From NCBI GenBank assembly GCA_028994555.1, contig JARDVN010000001.1, forward strand, positions 558,001 to 622,000: a DNA stretch of 64,000 nucleotides. The letters run 5' to 3'. This document shows positions 30,967-41,999 of the stretch, one piece after another. The translations under genes and the position numbers were made by a program. The notes beneath the pieces are model-generated. The model was given only the letters and a program-made list of their open reading frames with translations. It was not told the origin of the DNA and made no database searches. This stretch comes from Citrobacter amalonaticus. GTDB taxonomy: Bacteria > Pseudomonadota > Gammaproteobacteria > Enterobacterales > Enterobacteriaceae. Position 1 is the stretch's first letter. Each line of letters opens with the position of its first letter.

Positions 30967-33790
30967 ATGGATAAGATCGAAGTTCGGGGCGCCCGCACCC
31001 ATAATCTCAAAAATATCAACCTCGTCATCCCCCCGCGACAAACTGATTGTCGTGACCGGGCTGTCGGGGTCAGGCAAATCCTCGCTCGCTTTCGACACCT
31101 TGTATGCCGAAGGGCAGCGTCGTTACGTTGAATCCCTTTCCGCCTATGCGCGTCAGTTTCTGTCGCTGATGGAAAAACCGGATGTCGACCACATTGAGGG
31201 GCTGTCGCCCGCCATCTCAATTGAACAGAAATCGACGTCCCACAACCCGCGCTCCACGGTCGGCACCATTACCGAAATCCACGACTACCTGCGTCTGCTG
31301 TTTGCCCGCGTTGGCGAACCGCGCTGTCCGGATCACGATGTTCCGCTGGCGGCGCAGACCGTCAGTCAGATGGTGGATAACGTCCTGTCGCAGCCGGAGG
31401 GCAAACGCCTGATGCTGCTGGCGCCGGTAATTAAAGAGCGTAAGGGCGAGCACACCAAAACGCTGGAAAACCTGGCAAGCCAGGGTTATATCCGCGCCCG
31501 TATCGATGGCGAAGTATGCGACCTCTCCGATCCGCCGAAGCTGGAACTGCAGAAGAAACACACTATCGAGGTGGTGATCGATCGTTTCAAAGTGCGTGAC
31601 GATCTGAGCACTCGTCTGGCGGAGTCGTTTGAGACTGCGCTGGAGCTTTCCGGCGGCACGGCAGTCGTTGCTGATATGGATGACGAAAAAGCAGAAGAGC
31701 TGCTCTTTTCCGCCAACTTCGCCTGCCCGATCTGCGGCTACAGCATGCGCGAACTGGAACCGCGCCTGTTCTCCTTTAACAACCCGGCGGGCGCCTGCCC
31801 GACCTGCGATGGCCTCGGCGTACAGCAGTATTTCGACCCCGATCGCGTGATCCAGAATCCTGAGCTGTCGCTGGCAGGCGGTGCCATCCGCGGCTGGGAT
31901 CGCCGTAACTTCTATTACTTCCAGATGCTGAAATCGCTGGCGGAACACTACAAGTTCGACGTTGAAGCCCCGTGGTCCAGCCTGAGTGCGAACGTGCACA
32001 AAGTCGTACTGTACGGTTCTGGTAAAGAGAGCATTGAATTCAAATACATGAACGATCGTGGCGATACTTCCGTGCGCCGCCATCCGTTCGAAGGCGTACT
32101 GCACAACATGGAGCGCCGCTATAAAGAGACGGAATCCAGTGCGGTACGGGAAGAGCTCGCCAAGTTCATCAGTAACCGCCCGTGCGCCAGTTGTGAAGGA
32201 ACTCGTCTGCGTCGTGAAGCGCGCCATGTCTTTGTTGAGAATACGCCGCTGCCGACCATTTCCGACATGAGCATCGGCCATGCGATGGACTTCTTCAACA
32301 ATCTCAAACTCGCCGGTCAGCGGGCGAAAATTGCAGAGAAAATCCTCAAAGAGATTGGCGACCGCCTCAAGTTCCTGGTCAACGTTGGCCTCAACTATCT
32401 GACGCTGTCCCGTTCTGCGGAAACGCTCTCTGGCGGCGAAGCCCAGCGTATTCGTCTGGCAAGTCAGATTGGCGCCGGTCTGGTCGGCGTGATGTACGTG
32501 CTGGATGAGCCGTCTATCGGCCTTCATCAGCGCGATAACGAGCGTCTGCTTGGGACGCTTGTTCACCTGCGGAATCTAGGCAATACCGTAATTGTGGTGG
32601 AGCACGATGAAGATGCGATTCGCGCTGCCGACCACGTGATTGATATCGGTCCGGGTGCCGGCGTCCACGGCGGCGAAGTGGTTGCCGAAGGTCCGCTGGA
32701 AGCGATTATGGCGGTGCCGGAGTCCCTGACCGGCCAGTACATGAGTGGCAAACGCAAGATTGAAGTGCCGAAACAGCGCGTGCCCGCGAACCCGGAGAAA
32801 GTGCTGAAGCTAACCGGTGCGCGCGGCAACAACCTGAAAGACGTGACGCTGACGCTGCCGGTTGGCCTGTTCACCTGCATCACCGGCGTGTCAGGTTCCG
32901 GTAAGTCGACCCTGATTAACGATACGCTGTTCCCGATTGCGCAGCGCCAGTTGAACGGTGCGACCATCGCCGAACCGGCGCCGTACCGCGACGTGCAGGG
33001 GCTGGAGCATTTTGATAAGGTCATCGACATCGATCAGAGCCCGATTGGACGCACGCCGCGCTCCAACCCGGCAACGTACACGGGCGTGTTTACGCCAGTG
33101 CGTGAGCTGTTTGCTGGCGTACCGGAATCACGTTCACGCGGCTATACGCCGGGGCGTTTCAGTTTTAACGTTCGCGGCGGGCGTTGTGAAGCCTGTCAGG
33201 GCGATGGCGTGATTAAAGTCGAGATGCACTTCCTGCCGGATATTTACGTGCCGTGCGATCAGTGCAAGGGCAAGCGCTATAACCGCGAAACGCTGGAGAT
33301 TAAGTATAAGGGCAAAACCATCCACGAAGTGCTGGATATGACTATCGAAGAAGCGCGTGAATTCTTTGATGCCGTCCCGGCGCTGGCACGTAAGCTGCAA
33401 ACCCTGATGGATGTCGGTCTGACCTACATTCGTCTCGGCCAGTCGGCGACAACGCTCTCCGGCGGTGAAGCGCAGCGCGTGAAGCTGGCACGCGAGCTGT
33501 CCAAACGCGGCACCGGCCAGACGCTCTATATTCTGGATGAACCGACTACAGGTCTGCACTTTGCCGATATCCAGCAGTTGCTGGACGTGCTCCATCAGTT
33601 GCGCGATCAGGGCAATACTATCGTGGTGATTGAGCACAACCTGGACGTCATTAAAACGGCGGACTGGATTGTGGATCTCGGTCCGGAAGGCGGCAGCGGC
33701 GGCGGTGAAATCCTCGTCTCCGGTACGCCGGAAACCGTGGCGGAATGTGAAGCCTCACACACGGCCCGCTTCCTGAAACCGATGCTGTAA
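30967..33790 (+). CDS. uvrA: Excinuclease ABC subunit A (frameshifted in this sequence)
   Basis: ATP-dependent damage-recognition protein of nucleotide excision repair, acting with UvrB. Two ABC ATPase halves are visible: Walker [10 protein letters not shown] (about residue 31) and GVSGSGKST (about 640), signatures LSGGEAQRI and LSGGEAQRV, and zinc sites CPIC...CPTC and CEAC...CDQC. C6 at 31029-31034 breaks the frame 21 codons in ([14 protein letters not shown]); with C5 the start is ATG 30967 ([13 protein letters not shown]) and the length is 940, as in E. coli. It is SOS-controlled from the box at 30863. Confidence 0.97.
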
Positions 33791-33795
33791 AAGAC

Positions 33796-33834
33796 AAAAC
33801 GCCGTTCATCTTCCACACTGAACGGCGTTTTTTT
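33796..33834 (+). terminator. Terminator of uvrA, shared with yjbR
   Basis: AAAACGCCGTTCA (33796-33808) pairs with TGAACGGCGTTTT, followed by more T. A-rich on the other side, so it also works for convergent yjbR, whose stop lies in the T run. Confidence 0.88.
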
Positions 33835-34189
33835 ACGGCTCCACCAGCAGTTTGCGTTTCTCTTCCGGCAGCGTATTCACCGCCTGTTGATACGAGGCAT
33901 CCACCAGATAATAAATTTGCGAATCCGGCAGCGATCCGTCCAGATAGACGGTGCTCCAGTGCGCTTTATTCAGATGTCGGCTCGGACGCACGTCGCTGTG
34001 CTGCTGGCGTAATAGCTCGGCCAGTTCGGGGCTGGTTTTCAGAGACACCGCCGGGCGACCTTCCACCTCTTTCACCATGGCAAAGAGCACATCTTCAACT
34101 TTGATTTGTGTGGCTTTCCAGTCACTGTGCACACTCTGCTCTGCGCCGATTTTCGCCATGCAGTATTGCAGTAACTCCGAATTGGTCAT
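33833..34189 (-). CDS. yjbR: MmcQ/YjbR family DNA-binding protein YjbR
   Basis: 118 residues, the E. coli YjbR length, ending KLLVEP. CyaY-like fold family with conserved LKTSPELAELLRQQ, RPSRHLNKAHWSTV and LVDASYQQAV. Molecular role not established. The start MTNSELLQYCMAK (34189) matches the family; a reading to 34231 adds 14 residues. In E. coli the gene yjbQ lies upstream; here it is absent and an ERIC element occupies the spot. Confidence 0.9.
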   Translation of the reverse strand: MTNSELLQYCMAKIGAEQSVHSDWKATQIKVEDVLFAMVKEVEGRPAVSLKTSPELAELLRQQHSDVRPSRHLNKAHWSTVYLDGSLPDSQIYYLVDASYQQAVNTLPEEKRKLLVEP

Positions 34190-34232
34190 CGTGATTCCCC
34201 TTGCAAGCGTGATGCTCCACTGAAATGTCATC

Positions 34233-34359
34233 TATACCCAAAATAATTCGAATTGCTTAAAGGCGGCAAACCTGTGAGTCCCCGGGAGCTTACTTGAGTA
34301 AGTGACCGGGGTGAGCGGGTGCAGCCAACGCATAAGCAGCTTGAAGTATGACGGGTATA
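34233..34359. repeat. Full-length ERIC (IRU) element
   Basis: 127 bases with terminal inverted repeats TATACCC and GGGTATA and the ERIC core: GTGAGTCCCCGGGAGCTTAC then GTAAGTGACCGGGGTGAGCG. Both halves match the two conserved arms used to define ERIC. It lies between aphA and yjbR. Confidence 0.9.
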
Positions 34360-34440
34360 TTCAGTGTGCAGCAAGACAGCAAAAGGTAAAAGCTGGCAGA
34401 TCAATTTTGTTTAAAAAAACAGCAGAGACTCACCCGCCGG

Positions 34441-35178
<738 letters not shown>

Positions 35179-35296
35179 TTATGATTTTATTAGTACGACT
35201 ATTCGACAAACTCTCTGACCATAACCCCAGCGGCAGGTGAAAGGAAGAATTTTCTGCGGTTTAACCCTGGAAAAAGAGGGTGATCACATATAGAAG

Positions 35297-35320
35297 AAAA
35301 AAGGCCGGTTCAACCGGCCT
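35297..35320 (-). terminator. Terminator of tyrB
   Basis: On the minus strand AGGCCGGTT and AACCGGCCT form the stem, followed by TTTTTTC. It lies 9 bases after the tyrB stop. Confidence 0.85.
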
Positions 35321-35328
35321 GAGAGAAA

Positions 35329-36523
35329 TTACATCACCGCCGCAAAGGCTTTTGCTACACGTTGCACATTCGCCACGTTCAGACCGGCCACGCACATACG
35401 CCCACTGGCAATCAGATAGACGCCAAACTCGTCGCGCAGGCGATCGACCTGAGCCGCGCTCAGCCCGGTGTAACTGAACATGCCGCGCTGTTGCAGCAGA
35501 TAGTCGAAATTACGGCCCGGAATCGTAGCGGTTAGCACGTTCACCAGCTCCTGGCGCATTGCCAGAATACGGCAACGCATCGCCTCCACTTCTGCTAACC
35601 AGTCCGCTTTCAACGCCTCATCGCCGAGCACCGTCGCGACCACCTGCGCCCCAAAGTTTGGCGGGCTGGAGTAGTTACGGCGCACGGTTGCTTTCAGTTG
35701 CCCCAGCACGCGGCCTGCGGTGGAGGCATCTTCACAGACGACAGAAAGCCCACCGACGCGCTCGCCGTACAGAGAGAAGATTTTCGAGAATGAGTTGCTG
35801 ACCAGGGCAGGCAGCCCGGCGCTGGCAATCGCGCGGATAGCATACGCATCGTCGTTCATCCCGGCGCCAAACCCCTGGTAAGCGATATCGAGGAACGGGA
35901 TCAGATCGCCCGCTTTCAGGATTTCGATAACCGCATCCCATTGCGCGTGCGTTAAATCCGCGCCCGTCGGGTTATGGCAGCAAGGATGCAACAGGACGAT
36001 ACTACGCGCAGGCAGCGTTTTCAGGGTCGCCAGCAGATCGTTGAAACGCACACCGTTGGTAGTATTGTCGTACCAGGGATAGGTGCTGACGGTAAATCCA
36101 GCCCCTTCAAAAATGGCAATATGGTTTTCCCACGTCGGGTCGCTGACCCACACGCCAGAATCCGGGAAATAACGCTTGAGGAAATCGGCCCCCACTTTCA
36201 GCGCGCCAGAGCCACCCAATGTCTGGATGGTCGCCACACGCTGCTGCTGGAGAACCAGATGGTCAGCCCCAAACAGCAATGGCGCGATGGTATGACGATA
36301 GGTATTCAACCCTTCCATCGGCAGATACAGCGAGGCGCCGTGCGGCTGCGCGTTAAGACGCGCTTCGGCTTTCGCCACAGCTTTCAACTGCGGGATAATC
36401 CCGTCTTCGTTGTAATACAGACCGATACTCAGATTCACTTTGTCACTACGCGGATCTTCTTTGAACCGCTCCATGAGCGACAGAATCGGGTCGCCAGCGT
36501 AGGCGTCAACTTTTTTGAAACAC
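35329..36523 (-). CDS. tyrB: Aromatic-amino-acid aminotransferase TyrB (frameshifted in this sequence)
   Basis: PLP-dependent class I aminotransferase making tyrosine, phenylalanine, leucine and aspartate. The PLP lysine is in [16 protein letters not shown]; other family motifs are [11 protein letters not shown] and [11 protein letters not shown]6 at 36511-36516 shifts the frame within the first five codons, so an apparent start at MERFKEDPR (36474) loses 16 residues. With T5 translation starts at GTG 36521-36523 ([12 protein letters not shown]), the E. coli start, giving 397 residues. Confidence 0.95.
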
Positions 36524-36606
36524 GCGATGGTTCTCCAGGTTTACAGGCAGGGGGTAAGACACAATAAACCGGATGGAGAGGAAGATCGAGCGCCTGGTGG
36601 GAATAT

Positions 36607-36697
36607 TGCCGGATGGCGCTGACGCTTATCCGGCATGGATTGTTGCAATGCTTGCTGACCGTAGGCCGGATAAGGCGCTTACGCCGCCATCCGGCAC
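36607..36697. repeat. REP pair (BIME) between tyrB and alr
   Basis: TTGCCGGATGGCGCTGACGC...ATCCGGCA and GTAGGCCGGATAAGGCGC...GCCATCCGGCA, with about 30 bases between. Confidence 0.88.
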
Positions 36698-36710
36698 TCC
36701 ACTCACTCGC

Positions 36711-37791
36711 TTAATCGATATACTTCATTGCCACCCGTGAGGTCAGGCGAGTAATCAGTTCGTAAGCACTTACTTTTGTAATGGACGCAATGCGTTCAAC
36801 CGGGAGACCTTCCCCCCCATAAAATCACCGGGTCACCGGCCTTATCTTCTGCCTGTGGACCAAGATCAACACACACCATGTCCATTGCCACACGACCTAC
36901 AATCGGTACTTCTCGGCCATTCACCAGTACCGGCGTTCCCGATGGCGCTGCGCGTGGATAACCATCGCCATAGCCCATCGCCACGACGCCAAGACGCGTA
37001 TCACGTTCACTGATCCATGTTCCGCCATAGCCAACCGGCTCGCCCGCTTTATGCTCGCGCACCGCGATCAGGCTGGAGGTCAGCGACATGACTGGCTGGC
37101 AGCCGAAATCGGCCCCTGTGGACTGGTTTTCCAGCGGCGACACGCCGTAGAGAATAATGCCCGGACGAACCCAGTCAAAATGCGATTGCGGCCAGAGTAA
37201 AATCCCGCCGGAGGCGGCAATCGAGCGTTGGCCCGCTTTACCTTCACAAAAGGTATTGAACACATCAAGCTGTCGTTCAGTCGCGCCGCATTCCGGCTCA
37301 TCCGCGCGGGCAAAATGGCTGACGATGTTCACTGGCTGGCGCACATTTTTACATTGCGTCAGACGCTGCCAGAAGGCGTTCGCCTCTTCGGGAAGCACGC
37401 CCAGACGATGCATACCGGTGTCGAGTTTCATCCATACGGTCACCGGTTCATCCAGTTCTGCGGCTTCCAGCGCAGCCAGTTGTTCCTGGTTATGGACCGC
37501 CGTATGCAAATGCTGGGCGGAAATGGTGGGCAGATCGGCTGCCTCAAAAAAACCTTCCAGCAGCAGGATGGGCTGCGTGATCCCCCCTGCGCGCAGACGC
37601 AAGGCTTCTTCGAGACGTGCCACGCCAAAAGCGTCAGCATCGGGGAGCGTTCGCGCAGTCTCTAACAGACCGTGTCCGTAAGCGTTCGCTTTCACGACCG
37701 CAACCAGCTTACTGGCAGGTGCCAGTTCACGCAGGCGTTGCAGGTTGTGTCGCAGAGCGCGGCGGTTAATAACGACAGTTGCCGCTTGCAT
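36711..37791 (-). CDS. alr: Alanine racemase, biosynthetic (frameshifted in this sequence)
   Basis: PLP enzyme that makes D-alanine for peptidoglycan. The PLP lysine is in [12 protein letters not shown] (about residue 34); the catalytic tyrosine is in VGYGGTW (about 255). C7 at 36812-36818 breaks the end at VILWG; with C6 the protein continues EGLPVERIA... to MKYID and stops at 36711, 359 residues as in E. coli. The start is MQAATVVIN (37791); the in-frame extension upstream enters a repeat. Confidence 0.95.
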
Positions 37792-37832
37792 TGTCATTCC
37801 TTGCCTTAATAAAGAAACAATCCTCGAAAACA

Positions 37833-37873
37833 TTTGAGTCACAGCAAGGCGGCCAACACCGCTGTGGCGCAAA
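37833..37873. repeat. Short palindromic repeat, deletion form of the 14349 element
   Basis: TTTGAGTCACAG and CTGTGGCGCAAA are inverted ends like those of the 103-bp element at 14349-14451; both also share AAGGCGGC inside the left end. The centre is missing, leaving 41 bases. It lies between alr and dnaB. Confidence 0.6.
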
Positions 37874-37886
37874 GGAAGGAGAGGAT

Positions 37887-39304
37887 TTACTCGTCGTCGT
37901 ACTGGGGTCCCGCATAATTATCGAAGCGCGACCATTGTCCGTTAAAGGTCAGTCGTACCGTCCCGATAGGGCCGTTACGCTGCTTACCAATGATGATTTC
38001 CGCAATACCTTTCAGATCGCTGTTCTCGTGATAAACCTCGTCACGGTAGATAAACATGATCAAGTCGGCATCCTGTTCGATGGAGCCGGATTCACGCAGA
38101 TCGGAGTTGACCGGGCGCTTATCGGCACGTTGTTCCAGCGAGCGGTTAAGCTGCGACAGCGCTACCACCGGCACATGCAGCTCTTTCGCCAACGCTTTCA
38201 GCGAGCGGGAAATTTCAGCAATCTCCAGCGTACGGTTGTCTGAGAGCGACGGCACGCGCATCAGTTGCAGGTAGTCGATCATAATCAGCCCGATACCGCC
38301 ATGTTCACGGGCGATACGGCGCGCGCGGGAGCGCACTTCCGTTGGCGTCAGACCGGAGGAGTCATCAATATAGATATTACGCTTTTCCAGCAAAATGCCC
38401 ATCGTACCGGAAATGCGCGCCCAGTCCTCATCGTCCAGTTGTCCGGTACGAATACGGGTCTGATCCACGCGGGACAGCGAGGCCAGAGAACGCATCATAA
38501 TCTGTTCAGAGGGCATTTCCAGACTGAAGATAAGCACCGGTTTATCCTGCAACATCGCCGCGTTTTCAACGAGGTTCATCGCAAACGTGGTCTTACCCAT
38601 CGACGGACGCGCCGCGACGATAATCAGATCCGACGGCTGCAGACCTGCGGTCTTTTTTATTGAGATCGTCATAGCCGGTGTTAACCCCCCGTCACCCCGT
38701 CGTGCGGTTGCTGGAACAGTTGTTCGATACGCGCAACGGTGGCGTCGAGCACATCGGCAATGTTTTTCGGGCCTTCGTCTTTATTGGCGCGGCTTTCGGC
38801 GATTTTAAAGACGCGGGACTCGGCGAGATCGAGCAAATCTTCGCTGGTGCGCCCCTGCGGATCAAAACCCGCATCGGCAATTTCATGGGCGACGGCAATC
38901 ATGTCGCGCACCACCGCACGTTCGCGCACGATATCCGCATAGGCGCTGATGTTCGCCGCACTTGGCGTATTTTTGGAGAGTTCAGCCAGATACGCAAAAC
39001 CACCGACGCTGTCCAGTTGCCCTTGTCGCTCCAGCGATTCCGCGAGCGTAATCAGGTCAATCGGGCTGCCGGTTTCCTGCAATCGCCCCATTTCAGTAAA
39101 GATATGGCGGTGTGGGCGGGTATAAAAATCTTCCGCTACCACGCGCTCGGCGACATCGTCCCAGCGTTCATTATCCAGCATCAAACCGCCCAACACCGAC
39201 TGTTCCGCTTCAATCGAGTGCGGCGGTACTTTCAGTCCGGCAACCTGTGGGTCGCGATCACGGACATCAGTCTGTTGTTTGTTGAAGGGTTTATTTCCTG
39301 CCAT
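37887..39304 (-). CDS. dnaB: Replicative DNA helicase DnaB (two frameshifts in this sequence)
   Basis: Hexameric 5'-3' helicase of the replication fork. N-terminal domain (about 25-130) binds primase; the RecA-like domain carries Walker [14 protein letters not shown] and Walker [11 protein letters not shown], with DnaB motifs [16 protein letters not shown] and [14 protein letters not shown]. Two runs, T6 at 38653-38658 and C6 at 38685-38690, 26 bases apart, each add one base; with both removed the linker reads [20 protein letters not shown] and the protein is 471 residues, as in E. coli. The gene is essential, so a truly broken copy could not be tolerated. Confidence 0.96.
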
Positions 39305-39368
39305 AGTGAATGGAGTTACCGAGATAAAAGTGAGTTGACGCTAATCTTCCGATGATACTGGAGAAATC

Positions 39369-40355
39369 ATGGCAACACGAATTGAATTTCACAAGCATGG
39401 TGGTCCTGAGGTGCTTCAGGCCGTGGACTTTACCCCTGCCGATCCCGCAGCAAACGAAATCCAGGTCGAAAACAAAGCGATCGGCATTAACTTCATCGAT
39501 ACCTATATTCGCAGTGGGCTCTATCCCCCCCCCCCCGCGCTGCCGAGCGGTTTAGGGACCGAAGCGGCGGGCGTCGTCAGCAAAGTCGGCAGCGGCGTCA
39601 GCCATATAAAAGCGGGCGATCGCGTGGTGTATGCGCAATCCGGGCTGGGCGCTTACAGCTCGGTCCACAACGTGCCGGCCGATAAAGCCGCTATCCTGCC
39701 TGATGCCATCTCTTATGAACAGGCTGCCGCCTCTTTCCTGAAGGGACTGACCGTTTTTTATTTACTGCGCAAAACTTACGAAATCAAACCTGACGAACCG
39801 TTCCTGTTCCATGCAGCCGCCGGCGGCGTTGGGCTGATTGCCTGTCAGTGGGCGAAAGCGCTGGGCGCGAAATTGATCGGCACCGTCGGCAGTGCGCAAA
39901 AGGCGCAACGGGCGCTGGATGCTGGCGCATGGCAGGTGATTAACTATCGCGAAGAGAACATCGTTGAGCGGGTTAAAGAGGTAACCGGCGGCAAAAAAGT
40001 TCGGGTGGTGTATGACTCCGTCGGTAAGGACACGTGGGAAGCCTCGCTGGATTGTCTGCAACGCCGTGGCCTGATGGTCAGCTTTGGCAACGCATCAGGG
40101 CCGGTAACCGGCGTGAATCTGGGAATTCTGAATCAAAAAGGTTCGCTGTACGCCACGCGCCCTTCTCTTCAGGGTTACATCACCAACGCGGAAGAACTGA
40201 CCGAAGCCAGCAACGAGCTGTTTTCACTGATTGCCAGCGGTGTGATCAAAGTGGATGTGCCAGACGCGCAGAAATATCCGTTGAAAGAGGCACGGCGTGC
40301 CCATGAAGTGCTGGAGAGTCGGGCGACGCAGGGATCGAGTTTGCTGATCCCTTGA
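39369..40355 (+). CDS. qorA: NADPH-dependent quinone oxidoreductase
   Basis: 328-residue medium-chain dehydrogenase/reductase of the zeta-crystallin type (E. coli Qor, 327). GroES-like N-domain about 1-120 and a Rossmann domain with the NADPH motif AAAGGVGLIACQWAKALGA. No catalytic zinc ligands, as expected. A run of 12 C (39525-39536) encodes YPPPPALPSG where E. coli has one proline fewer; the frame is kept, so the run may be real or inflated by three. Divergent from dnaB, 64 bases apart. Confidence 0.94.
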   Translation: MATRIEFHKHGGPEVLQAVDFTPADPAANEIQVENKAIGINFIDTYIRSGLYPPPPALPSGLGTEAAGVVSKVGSGVSHIKAGDRVVYAQSGLGAYSSVHNVPADKAAILPDAISYEQAAASFLKGLTVFYLLRKTYEIKPDEPFLFHAAAGGVGLIACQWAKALGAKLIGTVGSAQKAQRALDAGAWQVINYREENIVERVKEVTGGKKVRVVYDSVGKDTWEASLDCLQRRGLMVSFGNASGPVTGVNLGILNQKGSLYATRPSLQGYITNAEELTEASNELFSLIASGVIKVDVPDAQKYPLKEARRAHEVLESRATQGSSLLIP

Positions 40356-40378
40356 TTCCCTTGTTCCTGAAAGAAATT

Positions 40379-40417
40379 GGGCTTCCCATGCAACACGGGA
40401 AGCCCTTTCTTTTTTTA
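40379..40417 (+). terminator. Terminator of qorA
   Basis: GGGCTTCCC (40379-40387) pairs with GGGAAGCCC (40397-40405), followed by TTTCTTTTTTT. Confidence 0.9.
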
Positions 40418-40541
40418 GTTCGGCTGTATGTAGGGTACAGCTCGATGAATCAGTTAGTCGCGCAATAGTGACAGATTTGCTGTTCAATTCCTATTTGGTT
40501 CTAAAGCCAAAATCACAGGTTGTGATGTATCCCTCACATCT

Positions 40542-40785
40542 TTAGTAACGCCAGCGGTTATTGCGCTGATATTGTGGGATTTTTGGCGATTTAATCGTTT
40601 TGATCACCCACACCACCGCAACGGCCAGCAGTAACCACGGCAGCAGTTTAATCATCAACGCAAACATGCCGCCAAGGAACATCACGAACGCGGCCACAAC
40701 TAGCGCGGCCAGAATGCCCAACAGCGAGACGCCCGTGACCATCAGCATGATAAAAAAAGCCAAGCACAAAAAGTAGTTCCAGCAT
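40542..40785 (-). CDS. pspG: Phage shock protein G (frameshifted in this sequence)
   Basis: Inner-membrane effector of the phage-shock response to membrane stress. Two or three hydrophobic segments and the basic tail ending YQRNNRWRY match E. coli PspG (80 residues). A7 at 40752-40758 shifts the frame after the first ten codons; with A6 the protein starts MLELLFVLGFFIMLMVTG at ATG 40785 and is 80 residues. A sigma-54 promoter precedes it. Confidence 0.93.
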
Positions 40786-40819
40786 GATGCTCTCCCCTAA
40801 TGGATTCTGCTCAGAGCAT

Positions 40820-40836
40820 TACAAGAATCATGCCAA
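40820..40836 (-). promoter_or_regulatory. sigma-54 promoter of pspG
   Basis: Minus strand TTGGCATGATTCTTGTA: GG and the GT that replaces GC are ten bases apart. The sequence matches the RpoN/PspF-dependent pspG promoter of E. coli and lies about 35 bases before the start codon. PspF sites should lie further upstream, before dusA; I did not assign them. Confidence 0.75.
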
Positions 40837-40917
40837 ACTTAATCTATTGATTTACAAAGAGAACACTCCGCGAACTTTCGCAGGGCGTGGCGAAATTGAC
40901 TAACTTTTAGTGAAATT

Positions 40918-41914
40918 CTACCGCTTATCCGCGACCAGCTTCAGCGCGTGCTCCAGCACATTGATATCGGCACCGGCTTTATGGGCATTTTCGCTCAGGT
41001 AACGGCGCCACTGGCGCGCCCCTGGGATCCCCTGGAACAACCCCAGCATATGGCGCGTAATATGTCCCAGATACGTGCCCTGACTCAGTTCGCGCTCAAT
41101 ATACGGGTACATCGCCCGTACCACCTCTACCGGATCGGCATCCGTGGTCGCGGCGCCAAAGATTTCGCGATCGACAGCGGCCAGAATGCCGGGGTTCTGA
41201 TAGGCTTCACGCCCGACCATGACGCCATCCATATGTTCAAGGTGCGCCTTCGCCTCTTCCAGCGATTTAATGCCGCCATTAATGGACATGGTCAGTTGTG
41301 GGAAATCGCGTTTCAGTTGATACACACGCGGATAGTCCAGCGGCGGGATTTCACGGTTTTCCTTCGGACTTAAACCAGAAAGCCAGGCCTTACGCGCATG
41401 GATGATGAACATCTCGCACTCACCGCGACCAGACACCGTATTAATGAAATCGCACAGAAATTCATAGCTGTCCTGGTCATCAATACCAATGCGCGTTTTC
41501 ACGGTCACCGGAATCGACACCACGTCACGCATCGCCTTCACGCAATCGGCTACCCGTTGCGCTTCCCCCCATCAGACACGCGCCAAACATGCCGTTCTGT
41601 ACACGATCGGACGGGCAACCCACATTCAGGTTGATTTCGTCATAGCCGCGCGCTTCAGCCAGCTTCGCACACTGTGCCAGCGCCGCCGGATCGCTCCCAC
41701 CCAGTTGCAGCGCGACCGGATGTTCTTCGTCGCTGTACGCCAGATAATCCCCTTTGCCATGAATAATCGCCCCGGTCGTCACCATCTCGGTATAGAGCAA
41801 CGTCTGGCGAGACAGTTGACGCAGGAAGTAACGGCAGTGTCTGTCCGTCCAGTCGAGCATCGGCGCGATGGAGAAACGGTATGCGGGAAAAGTGGATTGG
41901 GATTCTGGCGACAT
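40918..41914 (-). CDS. dusA: tRNA-dihydrouridine(20/20a) synthase DusA (frameshifted in this sequence)
   Basis: FMN-dependent enzyme reducing uridines 20 and 20a in tRNA D-loops. Motifs: start [11 protein letters not shown], active-site Cys in [21 protein letters not shown] and FMN-binding MSINGGI and [13 protein letters not shown]6 at 41565-41570 breaks [17 protein letters not shown]; with C5 the protein is 331 residues. The start [10 protein letters not shown] (41914) gives the usual core. E. coli YjbN is the same gene. Confidence 0.95.
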
Positions 41915-41966
41915 GGCGATTTTTTGAACACCTGATGAATTAGGGGCGCTACTATAGCACAGGCAT

Positions 41967-41991
41967 AACCGGAGACGTAATGCCTCCGGTT
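41967..41991. terminator. Hairpin between dusA and traF-like gene
   Basis: AACCGGAG (41967-41974) and CTCCGGTT (41984-41991) form an 8-bp stem just after the traF-like stop codon. There is no clear T run on either strand, so terminator function is likely but weak. Confidence 0.5.
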
Positions 41992-41999
41992 ATCACTCA

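Noticed and set aside
31217..32566. 449-residue minus-strand reading frame opposite uvrA
   Set aside because: It is the shadow of a high-GC coding strand; uvrA is certain and the antisense protein has no recognisable domain.
37887..39304. Split dnaB as two genes or a programmed frameshift
   Set aside because: Both breaks are homopolymer gains like those in many unrelated genes, and the corrected protein is the exact family length.
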